In this document: positions 22,050-31,647 of the stretch, piece after piece
Layout: the number at the start of each line of letters is the position of its first letter
Numbering within the stretch: the first letter of the stretch is position 1
NCBI GenBank assembly: GCA_964058805.1
Contig: CAXKVV010000516.1
Span: forward strand, 1-31,647
Direction: 5' to 3'
Source of the DNA: Schoenoplectus triqueter
Lineage: Eukaryota; Streptophyta; Magnoliopsida; Poales; Cyperaceae
Length of the DNA: 31,647 nt
Notes under the pieces: generated by a model
What the model was told of the DNA's origin: nothing
What the model saw: the letters and a program-made list of their open reading frames with translations, nothing else
The model's database searches: none
Program-made: the position numbers and the translations under genes

Positions 22050-24135
22050 TGTTGGGATTCGGAATGCCCAAATCCCATTAATGCTCAAGCTGCGGAAAGA
22101 CCGTAGAACAAAAATTTTACTTCTACTTAAGTTAGGGATTAAAGTATGTCGGATAATAACCGAGAGTTACAGACATTTAATCCTTTACAAAAGACGGTAA
22201 AATATTATTTTACTTCTAACTTAAGCTTAGGGTTAAAGTGATGTGTCGGATGATTACCGAGAGATACACACCTCTTTAAACCTTTATTGATCTACTCCAT
22301 GATTGATTTCTAAAATATTAATCTACTTAACAATTAAATAGATTAATATAAGATGTTATACCTCGCTTCCAAATTTTAATTGGAATGAAAATCGGCTTGT
22401 CTCGGAGCACCAAACGTCTGATGCCTCTGTAGGTTATCCACCAGGACTGACCAGAGAGCGGTTTATTTCTTTTGCCAGAAATACTGTAAACCGCGGTTTT
22501 TCGCAAAAACACTATTCACCCGAGAAAAAGATGAAATAGTACTATTCACGACTCGCAGTAATTCTGTTTCACAAATGTGCAGAAATACCGCAACTTTCGT
22601 AAAAACACTATTCACCGATCCCGTGAATTCTGAAACAACCGTATACCGGGAGAGAGAAAGTAGAACTGATTTGGTGGAACTTTTTCTCTCACCCTACCCC
22701 TCTATTTATAGAAAAAATGGAATTGACAAATTACCAAAATGCCCTCGTGAATAGTAAGGAGGTTTCAAAGTGAAAAGACCAAAATACCCTTGAGGATGAT
22801 GTCATGGATGATGTCACATATGATGTCATGCATGATGTCATCTAAGATCCAAATTTACAAGTTTGCCATTGGGCTTTTGGCCAAATTACCGAAATACCCT
22901 TGGGCTTTTGGATTTTGGGCTTTTCTGATTTTGGGTTTTTAATTATTAATTAAGGCTTTAATTATTAATGGGCTTTTGGCCCATAATTCAAATCCATAAT
23001 TAACATTTAAAATCCAAATCAAATATATATATAATTGTCATCTACAATTATATTTTTCTCGGTTGTTGTTTCGGCGAATTTATACGACGTGTCCAACACG
23101 TTATAAATTCAATCTGATTTTTGCTTCTTGTCATCTCTATGACAAATATAATTATATCATATATAATTAATTATAACCATCTTATTATTAATTATAAACA
23201 ATTTATAATTAATCAATAAGATTCTCCGATTAACTCCTATACGGTGTGACCCGACAGGATCCGTGTTATGTTGGTAAATAGAGTTAAAACCCTTTTAACT
23301 TCTATAATCATAGGAGGCATCTGGCAGAATGCACTATGACCATCCAATTACACAGATGATGATGTACTGTACAATATCATGATCCAGTAAACTATTTACT
23401 TGTGTTTAATTCTTTTGTCTCATAGCTATCAGATCAGTTTCAAGGTAGGTATGTGTCATCCTTGCAAACTTAATCTTTTCTTGATCCTGAGTAAAATATC
23501 AAATATAATTACTCTTGTAATTATACTGCTAGCAGATAATCTTACTCTATCAAGGGGCCCAGTGATGCTATAACTCATATAGAAATATGAGGGACAATAG
23601 TACTTTTGGCAAACCATCTCTTCCTCCGCATAAGTTATGTATACCGAAGAGCTACCTTTATAGCCACCTTTTACGGATAACGTTTGGTAGAAATCACACA
23701 CATACATATCTTATGTAGGAAAAATGAATACCTCATACTTTAGAATTTAATACTGAACGAAAACATTAATGACACGAACACAATTCCATTTAATGTTTCA
23801 TTCGGGGTCTATCAAATACGATGTTCCTAGAACATCTATTTATGTGATTAAAATGACAACTCTTTGTCTATGGTCTGTAAAACTTGACCATCATTTAATC
23901 CACATACTAACCTAATAACGGTTAATTAGTGTTCCTGCTAATTACCTTGGTTAGTGACTTTTAAGAGTATATTCTATATTATGAAGTTTCACAATTCCAG
24001 TCATGAACTCGGAATGATTCATAAATTCAATAATACTCAAGGAAACAAAATATCGTTTAAATATCCAATTCATGAACAAAGCTTTATATAACAAATTTAT
24101 CGTATTATTGACTTCAAGATTATTACAAACTAACA
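22050..24135 (-). repeat. Copia 5' LTR
   Basis: This is the promoter-bearing LTR. The TATA box is at 22702-22711 and four TGATGTCA boxes start at 22797, 22809, 22821 and 22833. Length equals the other LTR (2086 bp). It directly abuts the duplication ggtaa at 24136. Confidence 0.97.
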
Positions 24136-24140
24136 GGTAA
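24136..24140. repeat. Copia target-site duplication, right copy (ggtaa)
   Basis: Identical to 14381-14385. The insertion lies inside a coding frame of the older gypsy remnant. Confidence 0.95.
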
Positions 24141-25128
24141 GTGCGGGCTACATTCAGCTTCTTATAATCGATGCACATGCGCCAGCCAGTCACGACACGT
24201 GTTTGGATAAGCTCGTCCTTGTCATTCTTCACCATTGTCGTTCTTCCTTTCTTTGGCACCACATGAACGGGGCTCACCCATTCGTTATCAGAGATCGGGT
24301 AGATGATCCCTGCATCAAGAAGTTTAAGAATTTGTTTTTTCACTACCTCTTTAAGGCTTGGGTTGAGTCGTCGCTGGTGCTCTACAGATGGCTTGTGGCA
24401 GTCCTCCAACAAAATTCGATGCAAGCAGATAATAGGGTTGATCCCCTTCAGGTCTTTGATCGAGTACCCAATCGCGCCTTTGTGAATTTTCAGCTTCTCC
24501 AGAAGTTTTGCGGTCTGCTCGGGACTCAAATCTGCATTTACAATCACAGGACAAGAATTGTTTGGACCAAGGTATTCATACCTGAGATTTGCTGGAAGGG
24601 GCTTGAGCTCAGGAGTTGGCTCAGTCTGGGAAGCTGCACGGTCCGTGTGAGTTACACTCGACCCGTGTGGAGTGGCCGGATTGGCCTTGTCCGGCCCGAG
24701 TCCCTCCCTAAAATCTGGATTCACACGGCCCGTGTGAGAGTTGTGCGGACTGTGTGGGAGTTTGTCCAGAGCTTCTGTTGTTGCGTCTGCTGCACAAATG
24801 GACTCCGCCTCGCTTTCTTCGACCTGTATCTCAGACAAAAAATTAAGATGATACCTTAGCGAGCGGTTGGTTTGCTCTAGAAGGTAATCCTCAGTCAAAC
24901 CTTCTAGGCATTCGTCGATCACATCAATTTTAAAACAAGACTCGGCTGATGAGGGGTACTTCATGACGCGGTCGATCTGGAATCGCACCTTGTCATCCCC
25001 AATGTTAAGGGTTAGTGTGCCGTTCTTCACATCAATCATTGCACCTGCAGTTCTTAGGAAAGGTCGTCCCAGAATGATGGGGACTTCCTTGTCCTCTTCC
25101 ATTTCCATAACAATAAAATCAGCAGGTA
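24136..25128 (-). pseudogene. Ty3/gypsy remnant, protease end to start of reverse transcriptase
   Basis: The minus strand reads the C-terminal part of a retroviral-type protease (VPIILGRPFLRTAGAMIDV, near 25085-25030), a long linker, and the start of a Tat/Athila-like reverse transcriptase (RRLNPSLKEVVKK, WVSPVHVVPKKG, GWRMCIDYKKLN). The frame is open upstream of the first Met at 25108 back to about 25128, where CACTA subterminal sequence begins, so the N-terminal part of the polyprotein is missing. The protease active-site motif is not included. At 24135 the copia LTR cuts the frame; the open frame runs on to 23951 only by chance. Confidence 0.9.
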
Positions 25129-25282
25129 CATAAAATAATCGGTTCTAAATGTTAGAGTTTAGAACCGGTTATTTTGAAATAACCGGTTCTAAATATTAGC
25201 ACCGCATAGTTTTAGAACCGGTTGTATAACCGGTGTTAAATCCTTTATATAACCGGTTCTAAAATATTTTTTTGTGGTAGTG
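25129..25282. repeat. Right CACTA subterminal repeats and terminus
   Basis: Contains facing ggttcta / tagaacc arms (taatcggttctaaatgttag, gaaccggttattttgaaata, accggttctaa) and the terminal cactaccac at 25274-25282 on the minus strand. This is the best preserved end of the element. Confidence 0.75.
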
Positions 25283-26634
25283 TGTAGATTAAAAGAAAGT
25301 GTGCATGCTTATAAACTTGGGTAAAACACAAACGTTCTGAATTCCTTTCTCAAAAGTCTTAACTCAACTGTAAACTATTTGCTCTTGGTATGTAATGAAC
25401 TAAAAATATTCTTTCTTTAAAAAAAAAGAAAGAAAAATGGAAATACTTGCTTTATTCCTCAAAGATTTTTTTTATGGTAAAGGCAGAGAGGGAATATAGT
25501 TACTTGATAGACATAATTGACCATCAAAACAAGAATTGTTGTACCTTGGAGAGAGAATGTCGTGTATTTGTGTACAGTACTGTACAGAATATACAGAGCT
25601 TTTTTGTTCCTTGTTGGAGGGAAAAGTAGTCAAACGAAAGGAACAAGCGAATCTTGTTTTCTAATGTCATTACACGCATTCCCTGACAAGTCTCCACCAT
25701 GCACCACTTTTGGGATCAGGTATCATTTGCAAATTGCAACGCTAACTAGACTCCAAGGTCATGTTTGAGTGAAATAAGTGGAAAATAATTAAAGGTTGGA
25801 GTTATTGTATGGGGCAGAGGTGAGGATGACTTTATTTTCTTATTATATATTTCTTTCAAATATAGCTTGAGAAGTATTTAGAGGTCAGGAGGGAAAAAAA
25901 AGGTTGGAAGTTGGACAAGGAAAAAATGAATATTTTTATCCAAAGTGAGACGCAACAAATGTGAGGATTTTGTTGGTATAACATACATTTTCTGTCATTT
26001 GTGCCGTGCCGCTTAAATAGTAGACCAATTAAGTAGGGTAATTCGAGAGAACTGAGGCATCTCTCACCATCCATTACCAATAACAAAACATGAGTATTTT
26101 TTTAAAATTAAATTAGGGTCAAAGTCCCTGATTTTACATTAATATTTTTAGCATGAAATATTTCTATTTTCTGAAAAATATTAAACTACTAGCGTGATTG
26201 CTAAGAATAACTGAATAACCGATGCTGAGTTGCAGTTTTAAAGAAACTAGGGCTATAACTCGGGTTTCACTCTGATAATATGTTCCTCAAATAAATAATT
26301 AATAATATAAAATTTTAAATATATTTAATAAAATTTTACATTGAAGAAAATTTAAATATAATTTTTTAAGTGCTAAGTAATAATGATAATTATAATAATA
26401 ATTTTTATAATAAATAATATAATTAAATATATAATAATCTATAAATGATCATATAAAAAATGGATCATTTTAAGAGTTAAGTTTCAACTTAAGTATATTA
26501 CACACATTATTTTAAAAGAGGAGAGAGAAATTATTTTATATAAATTTAGATTCAAGAAGATGAAAAAATTCAAATAAAATCAATGGTGGAGAAAATGGAT
26601 GATGTGACATGTTTGAAAATTTTAAAAATTTAAC

Positions 26635-26696
26635 TCTTTTTATGTATTAAGAATTAAAAATATATTCTTTTTATGTATTAAGAATTAAAAATATAT
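26635..26696. repeat. Two tandem copies of a 31-bp unit
   Basis: The unit tctttttatgtattaagaat followed by taaaaatatat repeats twice without visible change, at 26635 and 26666. Confidence 0.9.
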
Positions 26697-26820
26697 ACAA
26701 TTACTCCAGATTGTATTGTCATTAGTGTTCGACTTTAAGGAAAACAATACTAATATGCCAGAACTAATTAATCTATGATTTTATAATAATGACACACCTT
26801 AAGAACTAAATGTACGTACT

Positions 26821-26869
26821 ATAAGAGTTGAAGTTCAGAAAAATAGCATTTATAAGAGTTGAAGTTCAG
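26821..26869. repeat. 18-bp direct repeat at 31-bp spacing
   Basis: ataagagttgaagttcag occurs at 26821-26838 and 26852-26869, separated by 13 bases. Confidence 0.9.
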
Positions 26870-27349
26870 TCTAACGAAAAATTTACCAGATATGCCAACT
26901 CTAACCACGGGATATACGACAAATAAAGACATCCCGGCCCATCTCTGAATTAAATTAAATTCTCTCTGAGAGGAGTCGAAGAAAGCGACTTTCGACTTGG
27001 ATTGTTTTGCATTAATTTGTATGTTACTGTTTGGCGTGTTGCATGCACCTCGCACGTTATTCAGACACTGCTTAGAAGACATGGCACACTCACAGGTCCG
27101 TACAAAATTGAGAAAGATTAGGTTTATGGCTTGTATATATGTGACTAGAAGCTAGATGCTCCTTTGATATATTTCTCTTTGCTTTTTCTCGGCCATGCAG
27201 CCTGTGCCTCTAATAATAGTAATAATAAAAAACAACTCTCTCACATGCAGACGCAGCACAAGTACTGTTCGGTCTCTAGCAAGTAGCAACAGCTTTGTGA
27301 CTTGGTAGTTGGTACAGATTCTCGACAGGTGCATTAATTCGGACTGGTA

Positions 27350-27730
27350 CAGACCGTACAACAAACAGCACATTCCACCGGTACCTGCCTTGCTACGCTT
27401 CTAAGATACGTATCATATACATTACGAACTGAAAAGTTTAAAAGCGACTGGAACAACCAACAGATTCCGAGTTATTCTTTCGGGATCAAAACCGACTCCT
27501 TCATTTCCTATCAGAACCGTCAGATTAAAAATGAACAAATCAGATGGATCTTGAAGAGAGAAAATGAAAGAATTGAGAAAAAGATAGATCAATTTGACTC
27601 CTTCATTTTCAAAATAATAGAGTCTTCTTATCCTGAAAAGAATAACAACAGATTCGAGTTCCAACCATCGAGGCAGAGTCACATTTCGAAAGGGGTGGTC
27701 ATTTATCTACTCCTGACTAAAAAAAATTAA
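27350..27730 (+). other. Unrecognised coding-like open frame (fragment)
   Basis: A plus-strand frame stays open from about 27350 to a TAA at 27728. From 27437 it reads FKSDWNNQQIPSYSFGIKTD, and further on EQIRWILKRENERIEKKIDQ then FDSFIFKIIESSYPEKN. The mix of Trp, Gln, Glu, Lys and aromatic residues looks protein-like, unlike the low-complexity frames elsewhere. It has no ATG in a convincing place, and the minus strand over 27422-27682 is also open (86 codons). It could be a fragment of an organellar gene moved to the nucleus or part of a transposon; I do not recognise it and give it no function. Confidence 0.3.
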
Positions 27731-27796
27731 TAATAACCACTATTGTGTGTTTTTTCAAAAAAAAAAAACTATGAAAATATATTTATAGATTATAAT

Positions 27797-28386
27797 TGTT
27801 GTGGGCCCACACACTGATACAAATAAATACAGCATATACAACACTGGTTCAGTAGGTGCCAACTACCAGAACAATCTCAACAGCCACAAACATGAAAATT
27901 GTAGCTCTAAATAGAACAATCCCGCACACAAGTTGGATCTCGAAAAATTAGAAACAGAACCAATCAATGCATACAATCAACCAACCAACAATGGAGTAAA
28001 AGATGTTACCACGGTTTAGATCGATTCCAGCAAACACACAAGAGAGCACACAAGAGAAGACACAAGAGATAAAGTGGTTCGGTCGAGCCTACTACACCAG
28101 GAGGCAAACGACCAACAAATTTACTATAAATCAAGGAGATTACAAAAATATTACATGAGTGTTTCAATTACTAGAATAAACAGTCACTCTATTTTTACAT
28201 TCCTCACTCTCTCTTTTCTATTATCTCCTCTCACTTTCTTTTGTTCAAGGCATACAAGAAGAGAGCACCCACCAACCACGATTTTATTGAAGGGAGCATC
28301 CACCAGTCAAGAGGGAAATGTTCAAGAGAATAAATATAGTTCAAGAATTGAAATATTCAAGACTGAATTTGAGCCTAAAAAACCCA
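27797..28386. mobile_element. Possible solo LTR
   Basis: The stretch starts tgttgtgggcccacacac and ends aaaaaaccca, giving TG and CA edges. The pentamer ataat stands on both sides (27792-27796 and 28387-28391). Inside, words such as acaagagataaagtggttcg and gatgttaccacggttt near 28003-28085 recall plant copia LTRs. The AT-rich flanks make ataat a weak duplication. An open frame at 28074-28514 runs through it and has no domain. Confidence 0.35.
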
Positions 28387-28525
28387 ATAATAATAATTAT
28401 GAGATTATGCCGTACCCTGGAAAATTTGTTCCACTTTATTTGATATCTAGACTCTACCTCTGTCATCAGTCACCACTAAGTATACATTTGTGTAGCCTGT
28501 TAACTATTCTTTGATAAATACTTCT

Positions 28526-29406
28526 AGTGTTTTGTCGGCGGGTACGGGCCGGGTACACCCGCGGCGGGCGGCGGGTAGGGCGGACACGGGTAGACGATTT
28601 TTTTTTTTCAAAACCATACCCTACCCGTCTCATACCCGTGCCCGTCACGGGTACGGGTACGGGTACGGGGGTACTCGGCCACACGGGGCGGGTACACGGG
28701 TACTCAGAAAACGGGATTCGTTATAATGGTTTCTGAACCGTTATAACGATTTACTGAATCGTTATAACGATTTATGAAACGTTATAACGTTTCAAAAACT
28801 GTTATAACGATTCAGAAACTGTTTTGCACGGGTAGACAAGTACAGGATTTTTTTTTTGCTGTTTTTGTTTTACAAATATATTTTTTATTTTGGAATGTCG
28901 TAAAATCTGAATAATATCATTTCGTAATTTCAATACCTTCGTAATTCCATGATCGTATTTGTATACTATATTTTTTAGAACAATAAATTTAAAAATTGAG
29001 AATAATATTATATTGAGAGAATAAAAGATTGAGAGATTGAAAGAATGTGAAAATGTTGAGAAATGAGAGGAAGAGGGGTGTATTTATAGAGTTTTGATTG
29101 GAGGAAATAAATTTTGAAATTTATTAAAGAAAAAATAATCCAGCGGGTACGGGTATTGATTTGATGTGAACCGGGGGAAAATTTTTCAAAATTTATGAAA
29201 CGTTATAACAGTTCAGAAACCGTGCAACGGGTACGCGGGCGGCGGGTACAACGAGTTTTTTCCAAAAAAAACTGACCGACCCTTCTCAAACCCGTACCTG
29301 TATACCCGTTTACCCGCCTATACCCGGGCACGGGTACGGATACCGCGGGTACCAGGCACAGGTACACGGGTACGAATTATACCCGGCAGATTTTAGCAAA
29401 CCTCTA
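28526..29406. mobile_element. Non-autonomous hAT-like element, CGGGTAC-rich
   Basis: The left end reads tagtgttttg and the complement of the right end reads tagaggtttg. The flanking octamers are aatacttc (28518-28525) and aatactta (29407-29414), matching at 7 of 8 positions, as expected for a hAT target duplication. Both subterminal zones are rich in cgggtacgggtac words in opposite orientation. The middle holds repeats of gttataacg with gaaac or gattca (28720-28820 and again at 29193-29210). No transposase is encoded; small frames here are translated repeats. Confidence 0.65.
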
Positions 29407-29841
29407 AATACTTATTTGGGTTTTCCGAATCCCGTAGCATGCCTTCTTGTTTCAGTACTTTAGCAATGTAATGTATGAGAAAAATATACTGAAAAAATCG
29501 GTTGCATGCTGATTATTATTTCTATAATTAGAAGCTATGTATAGCTTCATGTCTTGAGTTCTTTACAATTATTATTTATATGTTAATTATTGTCAGCATT
29601 GTCTATGGCTGTGATGAATTAAAATTTCCATAAAACTAACACTCAAAATGTAAGCAATATGCAGCATAGTACATATGTTGGCTCGCCTTTATACTTACTA
29701 CACAAGTACGCATGCATCTCTTCTGTTTTCTTTTGTCTGAAAAAGGAAGCACAATGGCAAATAGCGAAGAAACTTTTTAAGTTGTTTCTCTTTTCCCCTT
29801 TTGAATTTGTTTTCCTTCTCTCTGTCGTCACTTGTCACTTT
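29407..29841. other. Intergenic DNA, no gene recognised
   Basis: Two overlapping open frames on opposite strands (29643-29868) have no domain. Nothing else is seen. Confidence 0.5.
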
Positions 29842-31193
29842 GGGTCAGTTTGGCATCCAATGGAATAGCAAAAAGTTGGAATAAAATAGCTATTCTGATG
29901 AATTAATTTGCCAAACGAATTTTAGACTAAGTAGAAAAGTGCGGAATAGTGCTAATCCGGTATACCAACTTATAGGTGGAATACCGGATTAGCTCTCGTC
30001 GGAATAGCGATTATTGTTTGATTATATTATATTATATTATTATATTATAATTATGATTAAGATTTAGTATTATTATATTATTATATTATATTTATGATTA
30101 TAATTTATTATTATATTAATATTATGATTATGATTTATTATTATTATCATTATATTATTATTATTATTATAAATATAATTTTAATATTATATTATTATAT
30201 TATAAATATAATTATTTTATTATTATATTATTATGATCAAGATTATTTATTATTATATTATTATATTATGATGATTATGATTATGATTATGATTATTTAT
30301 TATTATTTTATTATGTTGTATTATATTATTATATATTTATTATAGTGATGATTAATTTATCATATTATTATAATTATAATTATTTTTAATTATTATTATT
30401 TTTATGATTATATCTTTATTATTATATTATTATGATTATGATTATTATATTATAATTATATTATTAAAATTATGATTACTTATTATTATTATTATATTGT
30501 TATAATTATGATTGTAATTATATTTTATTATTATTATATTACTATATTATGATTATGTTTATATTTTTATTATATTACTATTATAATATTATTATTTATT
30601 ATGATTATTTTTTAATACTTTATTATTATTTTATTATGTTGTATTATATTATTATATGTTGATTATAGTTATGATTAATTTATTATTATTATTTATAATT
30701 ATTTTTATGATTATGATTATATTTTTATTATTATATTATTATGATTATGATTATGGTTATATTATTATGATTATGACTATAATTATTATTATCATGATTA
30801 TGATTATGATTATTATATTATTAAAATTATGATTATTTATTATTATATTATTATAATTATGATGGTAATTATAATTTATTATTATATTACTATATTATGA
30901 TTATGTTTATATTTTTATTATATTACTATTATAATATTATTATTTATTATGATTATTTTTTATTACTTTATTATTATTATCTTACTATTATGATTATTAT
31001 TTTACTATTATTATTAGTATCATAATTATTCATATTTTAACTATTCTGAGTAACAACTGCCAAACGATATTTTCGCTCTTCCGAATAGTCAAGAATACCA
31101 CTCTTCTACCACTCTTCCAAAAAAATACCATTCCATCACTCTTCCAAAATTACCACTCTTCCAAAGCTATTCCTTGATTTGCCAAACGGACCC
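29842..31193. mobile_element. TIR element (PIF/Harbinger-like) with a large TTA microsatellite inside
   Basis: The left end starts gggtcagtttggcatccaat followed by ggaatagc; the complement of the right end starts gggtccgtttggcaaatcaa followed by ggaatagc, so 24 of 28 terminal bases match. The triplet ttt flanks both sides (29839-29841 and 31194-31196), fitting a 3-bp target duplication, though PIF/Harbinger elements usually prefer TTA or TAA. Subterminal parts contain facing gctaatccggtat and ataccggattagc arms. About 1 kb of interior is TTA/ATT repeat. No coding capacity. Confidence 0.7.
30016..31035. repeat. Long imperfect (ATT)n / (GATTAT)n microsatellite
   Basis: About 1 kb of tattat and gattatgatt words with a larger-scale repeat: a segment with tactatattatgattatgtt and tatatttttattatattac near 30540-30590 recurs near 30890-30930. 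The 83-codon Ile/Tyr-rich frame here is a translated repeat. Confidence 0.9.
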
Positions 31194-31315
31194 TTTATGA
31201 ATGTCAAGCTCCAAGTCCTTCCAACAACAAATCCAAATCCACTACATAGCATCTGTCCTATGTTTCCATTGCTGATGTTGGGAGGTATTTTAGTTCCATT
31301 GCTGATGTTATCGGA

Positions 31316-31440
31316 TCGGGCTCGAGCTAATCTGGCTCGAGCTAAAATGACTCGAGCTAATTTGGCTCGAGCTAATCTGGCTCGGTAGTTAAATGAGCTG
31401 AGTTTTAGTTGGGGTCGGCTCGGCTCGTGGCTCGACTCAG
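31316..31440. repeat. Tandem GGCTCGAGCTAA units, possible transposon subterminal region
   Basis: Units of 14-16 bases (ggctcgagctaatct and variants) repeat about five times to 31386, then pass into ggctcggctcgtggctcg. GAGCTCG/GGCTCG-rich blocks of this kind are common in plant hAT-like elements, but neither end could be identified before the window stops at 31647. Confidence 0.6.
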
Positions 31441-31647
31441 CTCGAATAAAAAATAGTTTTTATAATTTTTTTTGCCGAACTCTAATCCGATAACTCCTCT
31501 CTCATCATCTCACTATGTCAGCGGCTTAAAGACGTCTCTTGCTCACTCGCAATTAGATTCGTATATCTGACTCGATAGTTTTTTGTTGGTTCATCAATTC
31601 AAATTAATGCAGCGAAGATGTCATTGAAAAAATAATTTGTTGATATA

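Larger units (their letters stand above)
14386..24135 (-). mobile_element. Ty1/copia LTR retrotransposon, full length but defective
   Basis: A 9750-bp element on the minus strand with LTRs of 2086 bp each (14386-16471 and 22050-24135). LTRs begin TGTTAG and end CCAACA on the coding strand. Order on the minus strand: 5' LTR, tRNA-Met-type primer binding site, about 1.9 kb of repeat-rich leader, gag with CCHC knuckle, protease, integrase, reverse transcriptase, RNase H end, polypurine tract, 3' LTR. Integrase before reverse transcriptase places it in Ty1/copia. The coding region has several stops, frame changes and at least one deletion, so it cannot make a full polyprotein. It interrupts an older gypsy fragment. 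Confidence 0.97.
12662..25282. mobile_element. Non-autonomous CACTA-like element hosting nested retroelements
   Basis: The right end, read inward, is CACTACCACAAAAAAATATT followed by TTAGAACCGG. This is a typical plant CACTA (En/Spm) terminus with subterminal AACCGGTT motifs. The best left match is catgtctagaaaaaaatgat then ttagaaccgc at 12662, which agrees at 22 of 30 positions but has lost the CACTA head. Both sides carry the same subterminal motif, including gaaataaccggttcta at 13652 and 25175. Without the copia insertion and one copy of its duplication, the element would be about 2.9 kb. The flanking triplets (atc and tgt) do not match, so the left end is tentative. No transposase was found. 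Confidence 0.55.
25283..27349. other. Intergenic DNA, no gene recognised
   Basis: AT-rich sequence with scattered short open frames on both strands that lack domains and overlap each other. Two short tandem duplications lie at 26635-26696 and 26821-26869. No RNA gene or transposon end was found. Confidence 0.5.

Noticed and set aside
24203..24859. 218-codon plus-strand open frame
   Set aside because: It is antisense to the well-supported gypsy protease-reverse transcriptase frame and shows no domain.
23951..25108. A single 385-codon open frame
   Set aside because: Only the part above 24135 is gypsy sequence; the last 60 or so codons are copia LTR read by chance.
28074..28514. 146-codon plus-strand frame
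   Set aside because: No domain; it runs across a possible LTR and past its end.
30094..30345. 83-codon Ile/Tyr-rich frame
   Set aside because: Translated ATT microsatellite.

Overview
The window looks like nuclear DNA of a flowering plant, most likely a eudicot. It is AT-rich, has one spliced gene with GT-AG introns, and is otherwise dominated by plant transposon families. I cannot name the species from the sequence.

The only gene I can reconstruct in full is on the minus strand at 2315-6227. It encodes a DHHC-type protein S-acyltransferase of about 566 residues in nine exons, all of lengths divisible by three, and closely resembles the Arabidopsis PAT19-PAT22 group. A short SINE fragment with its own target duplication sits in its sixth intron. 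To its left are AT-rich sequence, a small GC-rich hAT-like element (1449-1782) and a possible transposon end. To its right are a probable decayed Ty3/gypsy LTR (about 7500-8760), a small terminal-inverted-repeat element (10300-10744) and AT-rich or low-complexity DNA.

The centre (about 12662-25282) is a nested stack. The outer layer is a non-autonomous CACTA-like element with AACCGGTT-type subterminal repeats. Inside it is a fragment of a Ty3/gypsy polyprotein whose middle is deleted. Inside that fragment is a complete-length Ty1/copia element (14386-24135, minus strand) with 2086-bp LTRs, 5-bp target duplications (ggtaa), a tRNA-Met-type primer binding site and a polypurine tract. Its two LTRs are almost identical, which suggests recent insertion, yet its pol region carries stops, frameshifts and a deletion in the RNase H part. 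It was probably already defective and moved with proteins supplied by a relative. Each LTR has a clean TATA box preceded by four TGATGTCA boxes spaced exactly 12 bp apart.

The right side (25283-31647) holds an unrecognised coding-like open frame (27350-27730), a possible solo LTR (27797-28386), a GC-rich hAT-like element with target duplication (28526-29406), a TIR element swollen by about 1 kb of TTA/ATT repeat (29842-31193), and the start of a CTCGAGC-rich repeat at the window end. I saw no rRNA, tRNA or CRISPR array and no convincing new cellular system. The most interesting content is the transposon nest and the copia LTR promoter layout.
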